Assembly: GCF_017571495.1 (NCBI RefSeq)
Contig: NZ_JAGETZ010000015.1
Coordinates: 62,001 to 126,000, forward strand
DNA length: 64,000 nucleotides
Direction of reading: 5' to 3'
Source: Hymenobacter negativus
Lineage (GTDB): Bacteria; Bacteroidota; Bacteroidia; Cytophagales; Hymenobacteraceae
Shown: positions 1-7,772 of the stretch, in pieces
How the letters are laid out: each line of letters opens with the position of its first letter
Position numbering within the stretch: position 1 is the first letter of the stretch
The notes under the pieces: model-generated
The model's input: the letters and a program-made list of their open reading frames with translations, nothing else
Database searches by the model: none
Told to the model about the DNA's origin: nothing
Position numbers and translations under genes: made by a program

Positions 1-200
1 TGCAGGCCAATGGTTCCAACCAGTGCCTCGGCCTCCTTTGCCTACCAAAACCCGCCCCCTCGATAAAAATGGGCGGTGTTCAGCAAATCGAGCTGTTCGT
101 CCTCCATAAACCCCAGGTTGAACTCCGTGTTTTGGATGGCCAATACGAAATCACGGACCAGTTTCTGGTCCTGGTTAGCAAAGGCATGCACCTTAATCAT
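1..200 (-). pseudogene. GNAT N-acetyltransferase fragment with an in-frame stop, cut by the window edge
   Basis: Reading the minus strand from the ATG at 200 gives 52 residues (start MIKVHAFANQDQ, end FYRGGGFW), then TAG at 44-42. In the same frame it continues AKEAEALVGTIGL to the window edge. The FYxGGGFW-x-A...VGTIGL layout is the usual N-terminal half of a GNAT acetyltransferase, where the residue after FW is normally hydrophobic. The stop therefore appears to interrupt a real reading frame: a nonsense mutation, a local rearrangement (TGGTAG versus TGGGTAG would restore a common motif) or a sequencing error. The family call rests on motif memory only, and the acetyl-CoA site lies outside the window. 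Confidence 0.55.
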
Positions 201-267
201 CGGGCTTAAAATCAGTTTTCTGGCATTAGCGCAAATTTAGCCGGGCTAAAGTCGTTGCGCACGGCGG

Positions 268-717
268 CTATTCGTTTGGGTCTTTCTGAAAGATGTTAAT
301 GAAGTTGCCATCAGGGTCGCGTATCATCGTCGAGAAGTCGCCCCGACCGGTGAGGTCCACTTCTTTCCAGGCGAAGGTGACTGTGACTCCCTTTTCCTCC
401 AGTTCCAAGGTGGCCGTATGCAGGTCATTGACCTGCAAAACCAGCGTTTTATTGCCGATGGGAAGGAGGTGGTTCGGCGCGTCGGCAAACAGTTCTTCGA
501 TGCGGAAGCCATTTTGCGCCTGCAATACTTCCAAGCGAATATTAGACGACTGAATGAAGGCGACCTGAGCACCGATAGCGGGAAATGCCGTTCTGGTCAG
601 CACCTTGAACCCGAGTGTGGTTTCGTACCACCGAATGGTCTTTTCAATATCCGAGACGGTGAAGGCTAGGTTGTGCAGGCTAAGGCTTTGCAGGCCATTC
701 GCAGATGGGTTTTCCAT
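268..717 (-). CDS. VOC-family (glyoxalase/bleomycin-resistance-like) protein
   Basis: A 149-residue single-module VOC protein. The first beta strand carries LHNLAFTV with a candidate metal-ligand His near residue 15, followed by the helix WYETTLGFKVL. RLEVLQ supplies a candidate acidic ligand (Glu63), and the DPDGNFINIFQ ending is the typical last strand. The residue where glyoxalase I places its catalytic Glu is not clearly acidic, so a substrate-binding or fosfomycin/lactone-type role is as likely as lactoylglutathione lyase. It lies at the downstream end of a co-oriented stress-gene run, with an 11-bp inverted repeat just upstream of the start. Substrate unknown. Confidence 0.85.
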   Translation of the reverse strand: MENPSANGLQSLSLHNLAFTVSDIEKTIRWYETTLGFKVLTRTAFPAIGAQVAFIQSSNIRLEVLQAQNGFRIEELFADAPNHLLPIGNKTLVLQVNDLHTATLELEEKGVTVTFAWKEVDLTGRGDFSTMIRDPDGNFINIFQKDPNE

Positions 718-756
718 GGGACGTATTAGTGAAGTGGTTAAGAATTTATTGGTTGC

Positions 757-800
757 CTATCAAGGGCTATAGTATTGGTTGATACCATCGCCCTTGATAG
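757..800. promoter_or_regulatory. Inverted repeat upstream of the VOC gene (candidate operator)
   Basis: CTATCAAGGGC at 757-767 is mirrored exactly by GCCCTTGATAG at 790-800, an 11-bp perfect inverted repeat with a 22-bp spacer. It lies 40-83 bp upstream of the VOC start at 717. No U-tract follows on either strand, which favours a protein-binding site over a terminator. The Crp/Fnr gene at 1310-1882 is the nearest regulator, but no link can be shown. Confidence 0.45.
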
Positions 801-846
801 TTGCCCGATGGGAAGAGGGGCGACTGTGCTGAGGTAGCCAGGCTGG

Positions 847-1263
847 CTACAGTTGCCAGGACCAGTCTGGGGCAGAAGACGGAGCAGGCGAACCTTCCTG
901 ATACAAGCCGACGAGCACGCCATCAGCCACCGCCACGTAGCAATGCTGAAGGCCTGCACAAACCTGTTCCACGCGGCCTACGGTTTGCAGGCCGGCGGTG
1001 TGGGCCTGCGCCAACGCGCGCCCAAGGTCTGCTACGCGGAAGCTGGCCACAACCGGACCTTGGGCGAATAAATAAGGTGGGTGGCAGGCCCCTGGACTGT
1101 AAAACTCCAGCAAGCTGCCATCGACCAGCTGGCAGGCTACAAGTCCGGGCTCTTGGTAGACGGGCTGCGCCCCGAGAGCCGCGTTGAAAAACGCATGCAA
1201 GTGCTCCCGGTCGGTAGCCTGACCAACGCGAAACGCCAGCTTGCGGGTGGCAGGAGAGGGCAT
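847..1263 (-). CDS. VOC-like protein
   Basis: A 138-residue protein with the VOC pattern: an N-terminal strand KLAFRVGQ, the helix HAFFNAALGAQPVYQ, a central LVDGSLLEFYSPGA strand holding a Glu, and a second half-module starting VVASFRVADL. It is more divergent than the neighbouring VOC protein, and the first ligand position is not an obvious His, so metal binding is uncertain. It follows the Crp/Fnr gene by 46 bp on the same strand, suggesting co-transcription. Alternative: a glyoxalase-like protein without catalytic activity. Confidence 0.6.
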   Translation of the reverse strand: MPSPATRKLAFRVGQATDREHLHAFFNAALGAQPVYQEPGLVACQLVDGSLLEFYSPGACHPPYLFAQGPVVASFRVADLGRALAQAHTAGLQTVGRVEQVCAGLQHCYVAVADGVLVGLYQEGSPAPSSAPDWSWQL

Positions 1264-1309
1264 GGCGGTATAGAAGTTGAATACTGGGATACGTACCGCC
1301 CGCCTGCTG

Positions 1310-1882
1310 CTACACGAAGTGGCGTCGGATACGGCTGAGCGTTTCGGTGGTCATGCCCAGGTAAGAGGCCACCATGTACTGCGGAATGCGCTGGGCAAAG
1401 GCGGGGTAAAGGCGAAGAAACTCGCGGTACTTCTCCTCCGCCGAGTAGCTGATAGCGGCGTGAATGCGGTTTTGCGACGCCAGGAAGCTGCGGTATAAAA
1501 TGGCGTTGACCACCTCGTCGAGGCTTGGAATTTCCCGCCGCAACTGCTCGAAGTCTTCTTTTCTGAATAAGAGAAGCGTCGATTTTTCAATTGCCTCGAC
1601 GTAGTAGCGCGAGGGCTGGCCGGTGGTGAGGCTTTCCTGGTTGCCGGTCCACCAGTTTTCCACCGCGAAATTCAAAATGTGCTCGGCCCCTTTCGCATCC
1701 ACGGAATAGGTGCGCAGACAGCCACTGGTCACGAAGGCCTGGTACGACCACTCGTCGCCGGCTTGGAGCAGGTACTGGCGCTTGCGCAGTGTTTTCGGCA
1801 AGCTCGCCGCTTTGATTTGCGCAATTTCAGCCTCCGAAAAAGAAGCTTTGCTCTGCAGGTACTTTTCAAACACGGCAAACAT
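1310..1882 (-). CDS. Crp/Fnr-family transcriptional regulator
   Basis: A 190-residue regulator counted from the Met at 1882 (MFAVFEKYLQSKASFSEAE). The frame stays open upstream to 2020, but that stretch runs over the preceding NTF2-like gene, so the shorter start is preferred. The N-terminal part has the cyclic-nucleotide-binding beta-barrel pattern (KRQYLLQAGDEWSYQAFVTSG near residues 30-50, then GNQESLTTGQPSRYYVEAIE). The C-terminus carries a short winged helix (YMVASYLGMTTETLSRIRR). No Cys cluster for an Fe-S centre is present, so it is not a classical oxygen-sensing Fnr. It probably regulates some of the surrounding detoxification genes. Confidence 0.85.
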   Translation of the reverse strand: MFAVFEKYLQSKASFSEAEIAQIKAASLPKTLRKRQYLLQAGDEWSYQAFVTSGCLRTYSVDAKGAEHILNFAVENWWTGNQESLTTGQPSRYYVEAIEKSTLLLFRKEDFEQLRREIPSLDEVVNAILYRSFLASQNRIHAAISYSAEEKYREFLRLYPAFAQRIPQYMVASYLGMTTETLSRIRRHFV

Positions 1883-1946
1883 AGGCGCGGGCTGGGTAGT
1901 ACGCGCAAAGGAATGCTTTTTGTGCTTGTCATACGTCGCAGCTGGT

Positions 1947-2318
1947 TTACTGGGCGCTGGTTGCGCCGTTGATAAACGTGTAAATCTGCTGGATTTTGCC
2001 GTCCGCCAGTACGAATACATCGTGGCCGGTAACCGCGGCAGGGGTGGCAGTCGGGCCGAATTGCCAGCTTAGGTAAGCCAGGTTGTGGTGAGCCTCGACG
2101 GGGCCTACTTGGTGGAACTCATACCCGGGATTCTGCTTCAACAGGTCGGCAATGAAAGCGTTGACCTGCGGCCGGCCGGAGATGGTGAAGAAAGGGTCAA
2201 CGAAGTGGATGTCTTCGGTGTAGATTTCCGCGATAACCGGCGTGCGCTTGGCCTCGTCGGTCTCACTCCAGAGGGCCAGGTGCTTGCTTGATAGAGCAGT
2301 GATGGCAGAAATATCCAT
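1947..2318 (-). CDS. NTF2-like / SnoaL-fold protein
   Basis: A 123-residue protein from the Met at 2318 (MDISAITALSSKHLALWSE). Its layout fits the SnoaL/NTF2 fold: an N-terminal helix, IYTEDIHFVDPFFTISGRPQ with the typical DPF segment, and the closing strands LSWQFGPT and GHDVFVLADGKIQQIYTF. The family forms small conical barrels acting as isomerases, cyclases or ligand binders, and no specific reaction can be assigned. It is downstream of the SDR gene on the same strand with a 35-bp gap, so the two are probably co-transcribed. An upstream in-frame Met at 2378 would overlap the SDR end and is less likely. Confidence 0.75.
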   Translation of the reverse strand: MDISAITALSSKHLALWSETDEAKRTPVIAEIYTEDIHFVDPFFTISGRPQVNAFIADLLKQNPGYEFHQVGPVEAHHNLAYLSWQFGPTATPAAVTGHDVFVLADGKIQQIYTFINGATSAQ

Positions 2319-2353
2319 AACGTAAACTGAAGAAGTGAAGCCAGCGGCGGGCA

Positions 2354-3211
2354 CTAAGCCGTGTACTTGGCCAGCCACTTGGCCTTGATGCTGGCGCGGG
2401 CGTCGATGAACTCCTGGTCGGTGCCTTCGGCTATGGCGTCGAGGGGGTAGCGCAACGGGCGGGTGCCATCGGCCATGTTCACGAGTTGCAGCACGCCGTC
2501 GGCAATGGTCTGGGGATTCATGTGGTGAGCAACCATTTTGCCCACCAAGCCGCCCACGAGCGAATTGAATTGCGCTACCGCCGCCTCGCCGTATTCGGCC
2601 ACGATATCGGCCCGGTCAGCATCGGTGGTCGTTTTGGTGCCGTCGGTCATTTCCGTTGGGTACACCCCGGGCTGAATGGTCACGTTCTCGATGTGGTAGT
2701 CCCGCAGTTCTTCCTGGATGCCCTCGGTAATGCTTTCCACCGCGAATTTCGAAGCCAGATACGGACCCATAAACGGCAGCGTGTGCCCACTAGCCCCGGA
2801 CGTGAGGTTAATTACCAGCCCGCGTTTGGCCTGGCGCATGGCCGGCAGCACGGCGTGGTAGGTACGCAGCACCCCGTAAAAATTTACCTCAAACAGCTCG
2901 CGTACCCGTTCGAGGGAGAAGGCTTCGACCAGACCGTAACCGGTGATTCCCGCATTGTTGACCAGCACATCGATGCGCCCGTGCCGAGCCAGGGTTTGGC
3001 CCACGGCCTGTTGCACGGATTTGTCGCTGGTGACGTCCAGCTCAACGACTTCCACACGAGGTATGGCCGCCAGCTCCTGCGCGGCGGCCGCGTTTCTGCC
3101 GGTGGTGCCGCGCATACCGGCGATGACCGTATGCCCGGCGGCGGCCAGGGTGGTAGTCATTAGTTTGCCAAAGCCGGTACTCGTACCGGTAATCAGAATT
3201 AACTTGCTCAT
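2354..3211 (-). CDS. Short-chain dehydrogenase/reductase (SDR)
   Basis: A 285-residue classical SDR from the Met at 3211 (MSKLILITGTSTGFGKLM). It shows the TGxxxGFG dinucleotide loop, VVELDVTSD, NNAGITGYG, and the catalytic Ser-Tyr-Lys in LTSGASGHT and YLASKFAVES. The lack of an acidic residue right after the first loop leaves NADP as the likely cofactor. The substrate is unknown; proteins of this type commonly reduce carbonyls. It is the first gene of an SDR/NTF2 pair. Its upstream region carries a strong 12-bp inverted repeat (3319-3355), so local repression is likely. The frame extends to 3325, but the shorter start places the Rossmann motif at the usual distance. Confidence 0.9.
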   Translation of the reverse strand: MSKLILITGTSTGFGKLMTTTLAAAGHTVIAGMRGTTGRNAAAAQELAAIPRVEVVELDVTSDKSVQQAVGQTLARHGRIDVLVNNAGITGYGLVEAFSLERVRELFEVNFYGVLRTYHAVLPAMRQAKRGLVINLTSGASGHTLPFMGPYLASKFAVESITEGIQEELRDYHIENVTIQPGVYPTEMTDGTKTTTDADRADIVAEYGEAAVAQFNSLVGGLVGKMVAHHMNPQTIADGVLQLVNMADGTRPLRYPLDAIAEGTDQEFIDARASIKAKWLAKYTA

Positions 3212-3318
3212 AACGAGGGGCGGAATTGGAAAAAGTGAACGAAAAACCCTAGTGTCAGCGCTGGCTGGATTGGTTCTTTTCAACGGTACAAAGGTGGTAG
3301 AAGCCCACACCGGGGCCG

Positions 3319-3355
3319 TTGACATTTATCAAAAAATTAGCTTGATAAATGTCAA
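3319..3355. promoter_or_regulatory. 12-bp perfect inverted repeat upstream of the SDR gene (candidate operator)
   Basis: TTGACATTTATC at 3319-3330 and GATAAATGTCAA at 3344-3355 are exact reverse complements with a 13-bp AT-rich spacer. The site is 108-144 bp upstream of the SDR start and 38 bp past the end of the gene upstream. The arms are too AT-rich and the spacer too long for a good terminator; a dimeric repressor site fits better. The cognate regulator is unknown. Confidence 0.55.
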
Positions 3356-3392
3356 TGTCAGGGTTCGATACGGGTGCTATTTAAGCAGCACA

Positions 3393-4352
3393 TCACACCC
3401 CCTTGTAGACGAGGTGGGTAAATAGGCTGGCCGAAATGACAAACCCGCCCCACTTTGCATCATACTTGGCCGTTGGTTGCTCGGCCGTGACTTGTGCCAG
3501 CGTTAGGCCTTGCTTTTTCAAGGCGGCTACCCGCGTTCGTATGTCAACCAGCATATCGTGGAATTCGATGAGCTGCGCCCGATTACCGATTGGTCCGTGG
3601 CCGGGAATAATAATGGTACGCTCCGTCGTCCGCGCGATGTTTTGCCGGGCGGCCGCAATCATGCCATCAATGCTGCCGTTGGTTGAATAATCGATGAACG
3701 GGTAATGGCCGTTCCAAAAGGTGTCGGCAACGTGCAGCACATCGGCTTTGGGGAAATAAACCGAAATATCACAGTCAGTGTGGGCGGGCTGGTAACGCTG
3801 CATCCGAATCCGTTCCCCGTTATACTCCAACTCTTTTTCGTTGGCAAAAAGAATGGTGGGCAGCGCTCCTTGCGGTGCCGGCGGAAAGGTATAGTTCCAA
3901 TCATCTACCCGCACGGTAGCTTTAAGGTGCTTGCGGGTGTTTTCCTGAGCAATGATGGTTGCGCCGGCTTGGTGAATCCACTCGTTCCCATCAGCATGGT
4001 CGAAGTGCCAGTGCGTATTGACAAGGTAGTGAACGGGGGCGGCGCTGATGGACGCAAGCGCCGCCGCCACCTGTGGCTGCGATACCCCGATGCCAGCGTC
4101 GACAAGCAACTTACCCGCAGGGCCATTGAGCACCGCAATATTTCCGCCCGAGCCCTCCAGCATACTAAGGTTGCCACGCAACTTGGTGACCACTATTTTG
4201 GCTGTTGCTGCTGCTGTTTTAATGGCAGTTACTGGGCTTTCCGCTTGAGCAAAAACGGTTTTTGGGAATAGACAAAAGCCCGCCGCTAGCAGGCCCGTAG
4301 AGCCAAGAAACTGACGGCGACTCAAGGTGCTGCCGGGTGAAGTAGTAGTCAT
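3393..4352 (-). CDS. Exported MBL-fold metallo-hydrolase with a Tat-type signal
   Basis: A 319-residue protein. The N-terminus has a twin-arginine signal (SRRQFLG at 11-17, a hydrophobic stretch to about 33, then FAQA as a cleavage site), so export of the folded, metal-loaded protein is expected. The zinc motif is THWHFDHADG (His114, His116, Asp118, His119), with a further ligand His in QPAHTDCD and the IIPGHGP loop near the end. This resembles the class with broad lactonase or quinoprotein-relay-like hydrolases; the substrate is unknown. It sits between the SDR and the NmrA-type oxidoreductase on the same strand. Confidence 0.85.
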   Translation of the reverse strand: MTTTSPGSTLSRRQFLGSTGLLAAGFCLFPKTVFAQAESPVTAIKTAAATAKIVVTKLRGNLSMLEGSGGNIAVLNGPAGKLLVDAGIGVSQPQVAAALASISAAPVHYLVNTHWHFDHADGNEWIHQAGATIIAQENTRKHLKATVRVDDWNYTFPPAPQGALPTILFANEKELEYNGERIRMQRYQPAHTDCDISVYFPKADVLHVADTFWNGHYPFIDYSTNGSIDGMIAAARQNIARTTERTIIIPGHGPIGNRAQLIEFHDMLVDIRTRVAALKKQGLTLAQVTAEQPTAKYDAKWGGFVISASLFTHLVYKGV

Positions 4353-4403
4353 GATTTCTGCGAGTTGAATAGCACAATACAGCCATAGGCAAGCTTAACC
4401 TGC

Positions 4404-5303
4404 CTATTTCTTATCCGAAGGTTCAGCCGGATTAAGTGCTTGTTGCGCGTTGAAATAAGCGGCGCCTAAAAACGTGCGCAATGGAGTGGCCGGGCGGTTG
4501 AGCAGACGTTCCAGGGTTGGGTCGGGGGTGGCAAGCATGCCCTGTTTCATAGCCGCGGCCCATTGAGCAAAAAAGTTTGCCACTGGCGCGGAAAAGCCCT
4601 CGGCTATTTTCTGCGCTACGTAAGCTTCGAGGGGAACATCGGTATAAGCAATAGGTCGGCCGGCAAGCTCGGAGAGCAACTGGGCGACGTCATCGAAGGA
4701 ATAGGCTTTGGGCCCGGTCAGGGTATATTCCTCGTTTTCGTGGCCTTCGCCCAACAGCGCGGCGGCCGTGGCCGCCCCCAGGTCCGCAAGCGTGGCAAAG
4801 GTTACTCTGCCGGTCCCTGCGGGTACGTTCACCCCGGTTTGCAGCACCTGGGGCCCAAGCAGGACCCGCAGGCCTTCGGCGTAATAGGTCATGCGCAAAA
4901 TGGTGTAAGTCAGGCCCGAGGATTTCAGACAAGATTCGGTTTCCAAGTCGCTAACCGTCACTTCCGTCATTACGAAGGCACTGTCACGCTGAATACTGGT
5001 GTAGAAAAGATGCCCCACGCCGGCCGCTACGGCGGCCCGGATGACGTTCTGGTGCTGGACCACCCGGTCGGTAAAGGCTACGGCCGAAACAAGCAGGATT
5101 TTATCCACGCCAGCGAAGGCTGCGACCAGGTCATCGTAGTGGTGGTAATGGGCCCGGCGTACGTGCACGCCTTGAGCTTTCAGGTCAGCGGCTTTGTCTA
5201 AGTCGCGCACCAGCGCCACTATTTTCGACGCTGGCTGGTGTTGCAGCAACGCTGCGATAACGAGCCGGCCCAGCCGGCCGGTGGCACCCGTAACGAGAAT
5301 CAT
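4404..5303 (-). CDS. NmrA-type NAD(P)H-binding oxidoreductase (QOR2-like)
   Basis: A 299-residue atypical SDR starting MILVTGATGRLGRLV, with the TGATGxLG nucleotide loop at residues 5-12 and an Arg following the second strand (ALVRDLDK), which fits NADPH. The TYYAEGLR segment and the GHENEEYTLTGPKAYSFDD region match the NmrA/QOR2 family, in which E. coli QorB reduces quinones. The usual catalytic Tyr-Lys pair of classical SDRs is absent, as is normal for this group. It is followed by the MBL hydrolase with a 51-bp gap. A role in NADPH-dependent quinone detoxification is an inference. Confidence 0.85.
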   Translation of the reverse strand: MILVTGATGRLGRLVIAALLQHQPASKIVALVRDLDKAADLKAQGVHVRRAHYHHYDDLVAAFAGVDKILLVSAVAFTDRVVQHQNVIRAAVAAGVGHLFYTSIQRDSAFVMTEVTVSDLETESCLKSSGLTYTILRMTYYAEGLRVLLGPQVLQTGVNVPAGTGRVTFATLADLGAATAAALLGEGHENEEYTLTGPKAYSFDDVAQLLSELAGRPIAYTDVPLEAYVAQKIAEGFSAPVANFFAQWAAAMKQGMLATPDPTLERLLNRPATPLRTFLGAAYFNAQQALNPAEPSDKK

Positions 5304-5646
5304 GGTACTGGCGGATAAAGGTGATTACAACGGTTAGGCACCGTATGACGTGCATTCGCTTGACTATGCAAAAGTTGTTTCTGCCCGGCCGCGTGAAAAT
5401 GGATAAATGCCGCTTTTGCTTAGATGAATGGACTACGTGCTAGCACGCCATCGATGCGGAGCTGCGCCAAGCCCGGCTTATCTGGCTGACTACCCGGTGA
5501 TTTCGCTACTGGTCTCTTTTCGTTATGAGCACTTTCCCGCCGAAGACGCCAGCACGCCTGTTCGGACTGAAATCTGCGCAAGCGCTTCTGCGCCAAGACT
5601 TGAAACGGGCCATTACTTGCCGCTCCGCCTGATTGTGTCGCCTTTA
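5304..5646. other. Intergenic stretch, nothing recognised
   Basis: A gap of 343 bp between the QOR2-like gene and the PPOX-type gene. An open frame of about 100 codons on the plus strand at 5428-5733 runs into the PPOX gene and resembles no known protein. A short 35-codon frame at 5526 ends KSAQALLRQDLKRAITCRSA and could be a gene remnant, but it cannot be assigned. The gap should hold the promoter of the QOR2-like gene. Confidence 0.3.
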
Positions 5647-6588
5647 CTATTGGTGCTCAGCAGGCTTGCTTCCGCAAGTTCCGGCCGGTGGGTTAAAGGG
5701 AGAATAGGATTCAAAAGTCCACTGAAAGGGTAGGGCTTGTGGAAGAACACGAACCTCTTCCACGCGGAAGGTTACCAGGCGTTCGGCGCCGGCATCAAGG
5801 CGGGCATGGTCGGGCGTCCAGTCGACGTGGGCCCAGCCAGTAAGTTGGAACACGTCACCGGTGACGAAGTCGGGAAATAACAGCCCGGCTCGGGGGGCCA
5901 GCGCGAGGTTGCCCAGCGTTTGAAACATGCCGTTGCCCATATAATCCGGCCACTGCAGCGTTTGGGAGTTTAGCACCTGCACGAAGCCTGGCCGGCCACC
6001 CCGGTGCGACACGTCGAAGCCGGCCCGAGGGTGCGCGCTAGCTAAGAAAAACGTATCGGCGGCACAAATAGCATCCTGGAGTGCGGGCGATAGTGCGCGC
6101 GCCGCAACGCCCCCGTGCGCAGGCCGGCTCGGTGCCGGTTGGGCCCGCCATTGCCGGGCCTGAATATACTTAGGACAATTAAAAAACACCTCGTCCAGCG
6201 CCACGGTTATGGCTGCTTGTGTTCGGTGGGCCCGGCCATTGAGCCGAATTCGCCGCCGCGAGACAAAGTCAACGACGGAAATGCCAACCGGTGCATCGGC
6301 CACCAGGTTCGCGGCCAATATATCCCCGGGCACTGGCTGGGCGGCAATATGCAGGGTGTGGGCATCAGGTGCCTGCAGGAAGCCGGGCGGCCCAGTTATC
6401 ACCGACGTCCACAGCCGGCCGCGCTCGTCGGCACTGCCCAGCACCAGTAATGGCTGCGCCGCCAGAAAGGTTCGGGCTTGCGGGGGCAATTCCGTCTGCA
6501 GGATGTGCGCCAGCTGGGCCGCTGCCGACCTACTCCCGGCTCGCTCCTGGACGACTATTTCGCCGCAGTGGAAGGGAACAACTTTCAT
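5647..6588 (-). CDS. Pyridoxamine 5'-phosphate oxidase-fold flavin protein
   Basis: A 313-residue protein with two split-barrel PPOX-like halves. The first half has LPPQARTFLAAQPLLVLGSADERGRLW; the second has ADTFFLASAHPRAGFDVSHRGG, which matches the FMN-binding FLATADxxGxPdvs pattern of larger family members. The middle segment EVFFNCPKYIQARQW is the typical NCPKYIQxR motif. Family members bind FMN or F420-like cofactors and act as oxidoreductases. It is probably part of the redox-stress run; the reaction is not known. Confidence 0.85.
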   Translation of the reverse strand: MKVVPFHCGEIVVQERAGSRSAAAQLAHILQTELPPQARTFLAAQPLLVLGSADERGRLWTSVITGPPGFLQAPDAHTLHIAAQPVPGDILAANLVADAPVGISVVDFVSRRRIRLNGRAHRTQAAITVALDEVFFNCPKYIQARQWRAQPAPSRPAHGGVAARALSPALQDAICAADTFFLASAHPRAGFDVSHRGGRPGFVQVLNSQTLQWPDYMGNGMFQTLGNLALAPRAGLLFPDFVTGDVFQLTGWAHVDWTPDHARLDAGAERLVTFRVEEVRVLPQALPFQWTFESYSPFNPPAGTCGSKPAEHQ

Positions 6589-6687
6589 TTGGCGTTGCGC
6601 TGTTCAACCTGTGATTTTCCGATTAGGGAAGCCTTGGGCAATTGCATCAATGGTTTCCCGGCCCAGCACTAGCTGCGTTTACTCTTG

Positions 6688-7092
6688 CTAGCTACCAATC
6701 AATTTCTCCGGAGATAGTGCACTGCCAACCAGTGCTGTCAGTTCCGTAGAGGCGGCAATTGTTGAGGGCAAGGAGTATCGCGTTTCGATGAAGGACGCAG
6801 CATTAAACGCTACTCGAACCTGCTGTTGCTCATCCTCCCAGGCGATTACTTTAAGGGGAAGGTCAAGCGCTGCTACTGGATTTGCGGTCATAATAGCTCC
6901 ACCGACCTTGGGATTGCCAAATAGCAAGTATTCCAAGGGCCGCAGGTCTTGCCCAACCGAGCGTAGTTCTGTTTGCTGATTGATGCGGACGTAGATAGTC
7001 CCTCCGTGGTCAAGGATGACTGTTTGGATGCGGTCTATCGTTTCTTTTACGGAGTAAGTGCTGGATTGAATCAACACGCCGGCAATAGTCAT
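6688..7092 (-). CDS. DUF302 domain protein
   Basis: A 134-residue protein that is essentially one DUF302 domain. The family pattern is visible in YSVKETIDRIQTVILDHGG, TIYVRINQQ, the central PLEYLLFGNPKVGGAIMTAN and DLPLKVIAWEDEQQQVRVAF. No signal peptide. The function of DUF302 is not established; it is often found near redox and metal genes. It follows the ion-channel gene with a 78-bp gap and is likely in the same operon as DUF417 and the channel. Confidence 0.9.
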   Translation of the reverse strand: MTIAGVLIQSSTYSVKETIDRIQTVILDHGGTIYVRINQQTELRSVGQDLRPLEYLLFGNPKVGGAIMTANPVAALDLPLKVIAWEDEQQQVRVAFNAASFIETRYSLPSTIAASTELTALVGSALSPEKLIGS

Positions 7093-7170
7093 GTGGCCTT
7101 AATTAATAAGTGGTTATGCAGGTCTGCTCTTTAGTAGGTGTCTCACCCAAGGCGTTCCGCAGTTTGAATA

Positions 7171-7758
7171 CTACGCTTTTGGCTTTTGCCCGAAGAATGC
7201 CTGGAGATACCCTACGTTGGCGATGATGAGTACCGTGGTAAAATAGGCCACCACCATTTCGCTCATGGCGCATAACCGGGCTACGGGCGTAACCGGATGG
7301 ATTTCACCCACCCCAGCCGTGGTATACTTGCCCAAGCTGAAGTAGAGAAAAACCAGAAACTGGTCCAGGGGGTGCTGGCGGACGCCCACGATGCGAAAGG
7401 AAGAAGGGTCGATTTGGTAGAGGCAGTAATAATCGGTGCCAAACGAAAGCACAATCAACAACATCTGCAGTACGAGAAAGCCCATCATGTACCTGCGGTG
7501 GTGCGCCGACGTAACCGTATGATGTATCCAACCCAGTGTTGCTCCCACAAAAATTGTCACTTTAACCAGCATCAGCACCAGTACCATGCCCGTCGTAAAC
7601 CCTGCGCTGTGGAGTACGTGGCAAGCAAGGAAGAGTAGCGCCCCCGCAATCAGGATGCAACCGATAAACAGTGCCGCAGCATTGATAATGGGATAACGCA
7701 TGTGGATGAAGCGAAAGACCAAAAAGCTTATGGCAGCAACGCAGCATACGTAGCGCAC
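7171..7758 (-). CDS. Small ion-channel membrane protein with a non-canonical filter
   Basis: About 195 residues if the GTG at 7758 is used, which adds a plausible first membrane segment; the first ATG is at 7701. It has four or five hydrophobic segments. The C-terminal pair flanks LYFSLGKYTTAGVGEIHPVT, which aligns with the K+-channel filter TTVGYGDIxP but reads GVGE in place of GYGD. This is the Ion_trans_2 layout (pore helix, filter, last helix SEMVVAYFTTVLIIANVGYL). It follows DUF417 by 14 bp and precedes DUF302, so these form one operon. Ion selectivity cannot be assumed. Longer readings into the DUF417 gene are rejected as overlap. Confidence 0.7.
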   Translation of the reverse strand: MRYVCCVAAISFLVFRFIHMRYPIINAAALFIGCILIAGALLFLACHVLHSAGFTTGMVLVLMLVKVTIFVGATLGWIHHTVTSAHHRRYMMGFLVLQMLLIVLSFGTDYYCLYQIDPSSFRIVGVRQHPLDQFLVFLYFSLGKYTTAGVGEIHPVTPVARLCAMSEMVVAYFTTVLIIANVGYLQAFFGQKPKA

Positions 7759-7772
7759 TTGCGTTTCTCTTA

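Noticed and set aside
2486..3163. Plus-strand frame of 225 codons inside the SDR gene
   Set aside because: Shadow of the SDR gene; SDR motifs are on the other strand.
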